This document shows, piece after piece, positions 12,009 through 16,327 of a stretch of 16,327 bases of DNA. Origin of the DNA: Eubacterium sp. CAG:180. Lineage in GTDB: Bacteria > Bacillota > Clostridia > Oscillospirales > Acutalibacteraceae. A model generated the notes under the pieces. It saw only the letters and a list, made by a program, of their open reading frames with translations. It ran no database searches and was not told the DNA's origin. The position numbers were made by a program, and so were the translations under genes. Position 1 is the first letter of the stretch, and each line of letters starts with the position of its first letter. The stretch spans positions 101,897-118,223 of the forward strand of contig HF993130.1 in the NCBI GenBank assembly GCA_000432435.1. Reading direction: 5' to 3'.

Positions 12009-13571
12009 ATGAAAGTTTATCACGGAAACATACTTACGGTAGATAAAAACGATACCGTCGCCGAATATCTTGTTGAAAATTGCGGCAGGATAGTTTATGT
12101 CGGTGACAGTCTGCCGGAGGCTTTTAAAGACGCAAAGACGATAGAGCTTCGTGAAAAGGCGTTGGTACCGTCATTTGTCGATACTCATATACATTTTGCG
12201 AGCTTTGCCACTTTTTATGCCGGTCTTAACGTTATGGAGGCAAAAAGCAACTCGGAAATACTTGAAATGCTGCAGTCTCACGTCCGAAAAAGCAAGGAAA
12301 AAATAATTATAGGCTTCGGAGCCTCTCCGTATTCGGTGTCCGACGGTCATCTTGTCAGGCGCACCGAGCTTGACCGCGTCTGCCCCGACAAGCCTGTGTT
12401 TATAGTTAAATACGACGGTCACGCCTGCGTTATAAACACCGCTCTTTTAAATAAAATCCGTGATAAAATAAAAGGTCTTCGCGGCTTTCACGAGGATACA
12501 GGCGAAATGAATCAAGAAGCGTTTTTTGCCGTTTCGGATTATGTTACAAATTCTGTTTCACCGTTGCACCTTATAAAGAATATGCAAAAGGCAGCCGACT
12601 ATATGGCCTCTGTCGGCATAGGAATGATACACAGCGTCAGCGGTGTCGGATTTTCTCACGATTTGGACGTCGATATGGAACGCTATTTCGGTGCGGGATT
12701 GAAAAACGGTATGCAATATCGTGTATTTTTCCAAACCATGGATACCGAAAAGGTAATCAAACGCGGTCTTACAAGAATCGGCGGATGCTTTGAAACAGCT
12801 CTCGACGGCTGCTTCGGCTCAAAAGACGCATCTCTTCTCACACCGTATGAAAACAGTAACGACTGCGGAGTTTTATATTATTCCGATGAAAAGGTGACAG
12901 AATTTTGTAAAAAAGCAAACCGCGCGGGCTTACAGATAGAGATGCACGCAATAGGTGACAGGGCTTTTAATCAGGCGACAAGAGCCTTGAAAGCAGCCCT
13001 TGACGATTATCCGAGAGAAGATCACCGTCACACAATAATTCACGCGTGTTTGCCCACCGAAGAGGGCATTGAAATATGCAAAAAATACAACATCTCATTA
13101 TCGGTACAAACCGCATTTATCGACTGGCGACAAGAGCCGGATGAATATCTCAAAGAGATACTCGGCGCGCGCTCAAAAAGACTGAATCCGATTAAGACTT
13201 TCTCCGAAAACGATATAAGGCTTTCGGCGGGCTCGGACGCGCCCTGCACAACGCCCGACCCCATTAACTGGATGTACAAAGCCTGCAACCACTCCTGCGC
13301 CGAAGAAGCGTTGTCCGTAAAAGACGCCCTGCGAATGTGCACCTACAACGGGTACCTCGCCACATTTGACGAAAAGGACCGCGGTTCTCTGGAAACGGGA
13401 AAAATCGCCGATATGGCAATTCTCTCCGAAAATCCCTATACTGTCCCCAAGGAAAGACTCGGAGAAATCAAAGTTACGGAGCTTCTTCTCGGCGGAAAGA
13501 CTTACGAGAGTGCAGTCTCGCCGATATTTACGCACATTATGCGCGGTATAAAAAACAAGGGTAATTGCTGA
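12009..13571 (+). CDS. Amidohydrolase family protein (YtcJ/amidohydrolase-3 type)
   Basis: A 520-aa metal-dependent hydrolase of the amidohydrolase-3 group, which includes YtcJ and N-substituted formamide deformylase. Motifs: VPSFVDTHIHFAS (His60, His62), KYDGHACVINTA (near 138), LDGCFGSKDASLLTPY (266-280), EMHAIGDRAFNQA (His313), HTIIHA (His345) and RLSAGSDAP (Asp410). The C-terminal sandwich has the usual GSLETGKIADMAILSENP segment. These enzymes hydrolyse amide or similar bonds; the physiological substrate of most members is unknown. The start at 12009 follows AGGAG by 8 nt, and the frame has no family sequence before it. It stands alone, behind a consensus promoter and an attenuator-like terminator, and ends at a bidirectional terminator. 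Confidence 0.88.
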   Translation: MKVYHGNILTVDKNDTVAEYLVENCGRIVYVGDSLPEAFKDAKTIELREKALVPSFVDTHIHFASFATFYAGLNVMEAKSNSEILEMLQSHVRKSKEKIIIGFGASPYSVSDGHLVRRTELDRVCPDKPVFIVKYDGHACVINTALLNKIRDKIKGLRGFHEDTGEMNQEAFFAVSDYVTNSVSPLHLIKNMQKAADYMASVGIGMIHSVSGVGFSHDLDVDMERYFGAGLKNGMQYRVFFQTMDTEKVIKRGLTRIGGCFETALDGCFGSKDASLLTPYENSNDCGVLYYSDEKVTEFCKKANRAGLQIEMHAIGDRAFNQATRALKAALDDYPREDHRHTIIHACLPTEEGIEICKKYNISLSVQTAFIDWRQEPDEYLKEILGARSKRLNPIKTFSENDIRLSAGSDAPCTTPDPINWMYKACNHSCAEEALSVKDALRMCTYNGYLATFDEKDRGSLETGKIADMAILSENPYTVPKERLGEIKVTELLLGGKTYESAVSPIFTHIMRGIKNKGNC

Positions 13572-13573
13572 AA

Positions 13574-13614
13574 GCAAAAAACGGGAGGTGAAAAATTTTC
13601 ACCTCCCGTTTTGC
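13574..13614. terminator. Bidirectional terminator between convergent genes
   Basis: An almost perfect palindrome, with ACGGGAGGTGAAAA pairing with TTTTCACCTCCCGT, flanked by A and T runs. It serves the amidohydrolase gene (+) and the nitroreductase gene (-). Confidence 0.9.
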
Positions 13615-13649
13615 ATATACTGCGTATCAAGCCGTATATGTGACCTAAA

Positions 13650-14222
13650 TCACAAATATTTTGTTACATCTTCGGTTTTTCGTTTCGGGACAACGTAATC
13701 GCCGTTACCGTCGATGAAATACTTCACGTCTTCGCCATTTATGTCTTTTATTTTGCTTTTATGTGTAGGATAACCGAATGCGACCACAGTATGGAGCGTT
13801 TGATTTTCCGTGAGTCCGAAAAGCTCAGACAGCTTTACCTTGTTACAGGCGCCTATAACACAACTTCCGACGCCCTTATCCCACGCCGCAAGCGTCATAT
13901 TGGAAATGGCAAGTCCCGCGTCCGTATCGCAGTTTTTATTAATATCGAGGTTTTCAACCACTCCTATAAACAGCGTCGGCTCTTCTCCTTCTTTTGGCTG
14001 TCCCACCTCAGGCGGCAAATAGCCGGCCCATCTTGTATACGAAAAGGTCTTTTTAACCATTTCGGGAGATTTTACCACGACGAAACTCAGAGGCTGTTTA
14101 TTCGCCGCACTTGAAGCGTAGCGCGCAGCAGTCAAAATATCCTCTACCACGCTGTCGGGCACGGGATCCTGCTTGAATCTGCGGTATGTACGCCTGGTCT
14201 TTAATAATTCCATAATATCCAT
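13650..14222 (-). CDS. Nitroreductase family protein
   Basis: A 190-aa FMN-dependent oxidoreductase of the nitroreductase superfamily, cytosolic and normally dimeric. The N-terminal RRTYRRF motif and ARYASSAANKQPLSFVVV supply FMN-phosphate contacts. The central AGLAISNMTLAAWDKGVGSCVIG segment is the family's core helix and strand. The C-terminal VVAFGYPTHK is the usual final strand. It would reduce nitro compounds, quinones or flavins using NAD(P)H; the native substrate is unknown. AAGAAG lies 7 nt before the ATG at 14222; an internal ATG at codon 4 is possible. It follows the DUF3592 gene by 48 nt without an obvious promoter, so the two are probably cotranscribed. Confidence 0.9.
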   Translation of the reverse strand: MDIMELLKTRRTYRRFKQDPVPDSVVEDILTAARYASSAANKQPLSFVVVKSPEMVKKTFSYTRWAGYLPPEVGQPKEGEEPTLFIGVVENLDINKNCDTDAGLAISNMTLAAWDKGVGSCVIGACNKVKLSELFGLTENQTLHTVVAFGYPTHKSKIKDINGEDVKYFIDGNGDYVVPKRKTEDVTKYL

Positions 14223-14270
14223 AGCTATACTTCTTTCTATACTGAAATTGAATTTATTGCGTCTGCCGCA

Positions 14271-14963
14271 TTATTCGTCGGTGCGATTTTGCAGACAGCT
14301 TATATCGACATAATAATAGGACGGGTCCTCCGAATCTATCTGCACGGGAAATGATGTAATATTTCTGCGGGCAATTAAATCCGTAGGGTCAAACCAGAGA
14401 TTAGGGCTTACAAAAACGTAAACCTTTCCGTCTATGGGATCGGTCCATTCACAGAGCACGACGTACGGATTGTGACCGTTGACAGAATAATTTTCATTTA
14501 CGCTTACTTCGGTGTACGTCGCGTAAACCGTCCTTAAATTTTTAAGATACCGCTTATAAGCACGGTGTTCTTTTATAAGGCTTAAGCCGCCTACCGCGAT
14601 AAATATAAAGCCGAAAGCACATATAAATATTGATATTCCATAATCGTCGCCGACAACAACTCTGTCGGGGTTATCGTTGTCATAGTAAATCTTAATTACC
14701 TTTCCGACACGATAGGAGCTCGTATAAGTGCCTATCTCGGTGATATGCTCTTCACCGTCAACATCAAATGCGACATAGACTCGATGGTTTGTCTCATCAT
14801 CGGCGCCTCTCTCGGTCGTTATCCTAACAATTTCCGCCTCGGCAGCAGTCATATTCTTGTGGTTAAGCGACCTGAATCCTATAACGCATCCGATAATAAA
14901 AAACAGTGCACCTGCCACAACAAATGACGAAAATACATATGTTGCCGTTTTATCTCTTCTCAT
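14271..14963 (-). CDS. DUF3592-type membrane protein
   Basis: A 230-aa protein with two membrane segments, at about residues 10-30 and 108-130. Between them lies a domain of about 75 residues with ATAEAEIVRI-like and YRVGKVIKIYYDNDNPDRVVVG motifs, the latter typical of DUF3592. A second, similar module follows TM2 (TVYATYTEVSVN ... DGKVYVFVSPNLWFDP), so the protein looks like two related beta-rich halves. The start is placed at the ATG at 14963, 7 nt after GAGG; a GTG two codons earlier is less well spaced. Function of the family is unknown, possibly envelope-related. It lies 48 nt upstream of the nitroreductase gene. Family call moderately firm. Confidence 0.72.
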   Translation of the reverse strand: MRRDKTATYVFSSFVVAGALFFIIGCVIGFRSLNHKNMTAAEAEIVRITTERGADDETNHRVYVAFDVDGEEHITEIGTYTSSYRVGKVIKIYYDNDNPDRVVVGDDYGISIFICAFGFIFIAVGGLSLIKEHRAYKRYLKNLRTVYATYTEVSVNENYSVNGHNPYVVLCEWTDPIDGKVYVFVSPNLWFDPTDLIARRNITSFPVQIDSEDPSYYYVDISCLQNRTDE

Positions 14964-15065
14964 AAACACGCCTCGATTTATACTCTAATATTGCGAGCTG
15001 AAAATATTACAACTATACGGATATTTTAGCATAAAAATACAGATAATGGAAGAAATATATAAAAT

Positions 15066-15089
15066 GGGCAAATCAAACCTGATTTGCCC
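15066..15089 (-). terminator. Intrinsic terminator in the gene-poor stretch
   Basis: A perfect 10-bp stem GGGCAAATCA/TGATTTGCCC with a 4-nt loop. The T-rich tail (ATTTTATATAT) is on the minus strand, so it would end a leftward transcript crossing the decayed ORF at 15183-15383. Confidence 0.7.
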
Positions 15090-15182
15090 TAAAATTCAGT
15101 TTCCCTACCGCTGAATAAAATATGGTGTCAAAATATATAAGCGGTTATATGAAAAAACACTCCGCATAAAGCTCGGTGCTGT

Positions 15183-15383
15183 TCACGTGACTGTGCGACG
15201 AGATAGCGTAACCAAATTATTGTATCTTTTTAGAAATCGTTCTGCAATTAGAAAAATACGGCTTTTGCTTTCTATACTCTCTGATATCTGCAGCAATCCC
15301 ATATCGTCATTTTTATCGATTTCTGCAAAACCTAAAAGTACGAACGAGTCCGGAACAATCGGCGGAAAATTTTGCTTATTTAC
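15183..15383 (-). pseudogene. Decayed ORF of unknown family
   Basis: The minus strand is open for 66 codons (VNKQNFPPIVPDSFVLLGF, then AEIDKNDDMGLLQISESI, ESKSRIFLIAERFLKRYNN, LVTLSRRTVT-stop) without a start codon before an internal ATG. About 15 nt upstream, in another frame, an ATG follows GAGG but stops after seven codons, so a single frameshift could have broken a ~72-aa gene. The residue pattern looks protein-like. A terminator follows at 15066-15089. I do not recognise the family. The rest of 14984-15571 shows only terminators and AT-rich sequence. Confidence 0.3.
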
Positions 15384-15433
15384 TTAAGCTCAGTTTCATA
15401 CCTCAACGTTTTTTTATTTTCTAAATCTTGAGC

Positions 15434-15468
15434 ATAAAAAAACAGATAGATTCTTATTTATCTATCTG
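15434..15468 (-). terminator. Intrinsic terminator
   Basis: CAGATAGAT (15443-15451) pairs with ATCTATCTG (15460-15468); the minus-strand 3' tail is TTTTTTTAT. It is a second terminator downstream of the stable-RNA cluster. Confidence 0.75.
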
Positions 15469-15542
15469 CTTTAATTTCATTATATTCTAATAAAAAAGTT
15501 AATGCTTAGAACAAAATAATGAAGGAATAAAAACACAAAACA

Positions 15543-15570
15543 AAAACCTACCACGATTGTGATAGGTTTT
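15543..15570 (-). terminator. Intrinsic terminator after the truncated tRNA-Asn copy
   Basis: AAAACCTACCAC pairs with GTGATAGGTTTT (12 positions, one mismatch, GATT loop). The minus-strand tail is TTTTTGTTTTG. It starts 1 nt after the 37-bp tRNA-Asn 3' repeat. Confidence 0.75.
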
Positions 15571-15571
15571 G

Positions 15572-15608
15572 TTTTGGCTCCCCCAGTTGGACTCGAACCA
15601 ACGACACC
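15572..15608 (-). repeat. Truncated tRNA-Asn 3' end (37-bp direct repeat)
   Basis: Exact copy of 15808-15844. It contains the T arm GGTTCGAGTCC, the acceptor 3' strand TGGGGGA, and GCCA. It cannot form a tRNA because no complementary 5' acceptor strand is upstream. Confidence 0.9.
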
Positions 15609-15771
15609 ATCTCTTGCGGTGCCCGACGAAAAACTTCCTTGAAGCGTCGTTTTTCTGTCGACCGCTGCGCCATCCTGCCCTCGCTCCTCCTGCCACCGGC
15701 AGCGCTCGGTCACGATGCAGTTAACAGCCTCCGGCTGTTTGTACAAGCTGCCATTGACCGAATTCAATTTG

Positions 15772-15803
15772 AAAAAAAAATAAAGACGTTCAAAAGAACG
15801 TCT
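15772..15803 (-). terminator. Intrinsic terminator of tRNA-Asn
   Basis: A perfect 8-bp stem AGACGTTC/GAACGTCT with an AAAA loop on the plus strand (TTTT on the minus). The minus-strand tail is TTTATTTTTTTTT, starting 7 nt after the tRNA CCA. Confidence 0.85.
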
Positions 15804-15810
15804 CTATTTT

Positions 15811-15886
15811 TGGCTCCCCCAGTTGGACTCGAACCAACGACACCGCGGTTAACAGCCGCGTGCTCTACCGACTGAGCTATGGAGGA
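15811..15886 (-). tRNA. tRNA-Asn (anticodon GTT)
   Basis: A complete 76-nt tRNA with acceptor TCCTCCA paired to TGGGGGA, discriminator G, CCA encoded. The anticodon loop CTGTTAA gives GTT. It lies 40 nt downstream of the 5S rRNA. Confidence 0.96.
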
Positions 15887-15893
15887 ATATTGA

Positions 15894-15920
15894 AACCGAC
15901 TAAGCAAAGCTTAATCGGTT
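15894..15920 (-). terminator. Stem-loop after 5S rRNA
   Basis: AACCGATTAAGC pairs with GCTTAGTCGGTT around a TTT loop (12 positions, one wobble). It lies between the 5S 3' end and tRNA-Asn and has little U-tract, so it may be a processing hairpin or a leaky terminator. Confidence 0.65.
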
Positions 15921-15926
15921 ATTTAT

Positions 15927-16042
<116 letters not shown>

Positions 16043-16122
16043 TAAATCAGCAAAAACTGATTTCTAAATATTTAGCCCACAAAAGTGGGATTTATATAAA
16101 CAGGTTGCCCCGTTATACACTC

Positions 16123-16198
16123 TGGTGACCCGTAGCGGATTCGAACCGCTGTTGCCGGCGTGAGAGGCCGGAGTCTTAGGCCACTTGACCAACGGGCC
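16123..16198 (-). tRNA. tRNA-Glu (anticodon CTC)
   Basis: A complete 76-nt tRNA with acceptor GGCCCGT paired to ACGGGTC (one G-U), CCA encoded. The anticodon loop CTCTCAC gives CTC. It lies 80 nt upstream of the 5S gene; that gap contains two small hairpins and nothing coding. Confidence 0.95.
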
Positions 16199-16212
16199 AT
16201 GTTTAAATCAGG

Positions 16213-16288
16213 TGGTACACCATCGGAGACTCGAACTCCGGACACCCTGATTAAGAGTCAGGTGCTCTACCAACTGAGCTAATGGTGC
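16213..16288 (-). tRNA. tRNA-Lys (anticodon CTT)
   Basis: A complete 76-nt tRNA with acceptor GCACCAT paired to ATGGTGT, CCA encoded. The anticodon loop CTCTTAA gives CTT. The remaining 39 bases of the window, upstream of it on the minus strand, read TTTGTTCAGTTTTTAGGGTG-like sequence, probably an rRNA/tRNA spacer or leader. Confidence 0.95.
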
Positions 16289-16327
16289 ATATTGAATTAC
16301 ACCCTAAAAACTGAACAAAGGAAAGAG

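Larger units (their letters stand above)
15572..15844 (-). mobile_element. Miniature tRNA-Asn-bounded insert (putative att-flanked remnant)
   Basis: The 37-bp sequence at 15808-15844 (variable loop, T arm, acceptor and CCA of the intact tRNA-Asn) is repeated exactly at 15572-15608 in the same orientation, 236 bp away. In the downstream copy the rest of the tRNA is replaced by unrelated GC-rich sequence (15609-15768). The intact gene, insert and 3'-end duplicate are in the order left by site-specific integration at a tRNA 3' end. The insert has hairpins (15723-15739; CGACG...CGTCG around 15624-15655) but no integrase. The duplication is seen directly; the integrative origin is inferred. A tRNA duplication with replacement is the alternative. 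Confidence 0.55.

Noticed and set aside
15187..15387. 66-codon open frame on the plus strand opposite the decayed ORF
   Set aside because: No ribosome binding site and a less protein-like composition (Ser/Arg/Leu/Ile rich); the minus-strand reading looks better.
15480..15767. 95-codon open frame through the tRNA-Asn 3' copy (-)
   Set aside because: It passes through tRNA 3' sequence and a terminator. It lacks a ribosome binding site, and its VVGSSPTGGA part is simply the T arm translated.
15609..15807. Insert considered as a split or intron-containing tRNA, or as another known ncRNA
   Set aside because: No 5' acceptor strand complementary to the 3' copy and no match to features I know of SRP RNA, RNase P RNA or tmRNA.

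Overview
The window looks like chromosomal DNA from a Gram-positive clostridial bacterium, probably a gut Oscillospirales/Ruminococcaceae-type organism. The basis is moderate-to-low GC, heavy use of ATA for Ile, AGGAG-type ribosome binding sites, several near-consensus TTGACA/TATAAT promoters with 17-bp spacing, CCA-encoding tRNA genes, and gene families typical of that group. The assignment is an inference from style and gene content; no 16S is present.

Layout. 1-2650: the 3' end of a ferrous-iron transporter gene (feoB, +), overlapping tail to tail with a FliB-like lysine N-methylase gene (-), then an MscS channel and a small acidic protein (+). 2743-3145: a consensus promoter driving tRNA-Arg(TCT), tRNA-His(GTG) and tRNA-Gln(TTG), closed by a terminator. 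3176-8571: about 5.4 kb bounded by two large copies, in inverted orientation, of a modular dispersed repeat family. Inside are an AT-rich islet (a 33-aa ORF, a palindrome between direct repeats, a DUF1851/Tdi1-type immunity gene, and a previously uncalled 68-codon remnant that looks like the C-terminus of its toxin), a GPH-family sugar symporter, a Pr6Pr membrane protein and a membrane-anchored EEP-family hydrolase. 8586-8953: two tRNA-Ser genes (GCT, TGA) with a strong promoter on the minus strand.

9004-11857 (-): a cyclophilin-type PPIase, then an MTA/SAH-deaminase-type amidohydrolase overlapping a 6-oxopurine-type purine nucleoside phosphorylase. The last two make a coherent purine salvage pair: the deaminase makes 6-oxo nucleosides and the phosphorylase cleaves them. 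11920-13571 (+): a YtcJ-type amidohydrolase behind a perfect consensus promoter whose very short leader contains a complete intrinsic terminator, which looks like transcription attenuation. 13574-14963 (-): a nitroreductase and a DUF3592 membrane protein.

15000-15571 has no intact gene, only terminators and a decayed ORF. 15572-16288 (-): a stable-RNA cluster of tRNA-Lys(CTT), tRNA-Glu(CTC), 5S rRNA and tRNA-Asn(GTT). Downstream of the intact tRNA-Asn lies a GC-rich insert ending in a second 37-bp copy of the tRNA-Asn 3' end, the arrangement expected of an attL/attR pair but only 236 bp apart.

The best candidates for something undescribed are the toxin remnant with its immunity gene and repeat-bounded islet, the miniature tRNA-Asn-bounded element, and the promoter-proximal attenuator of the amidohydrolase.
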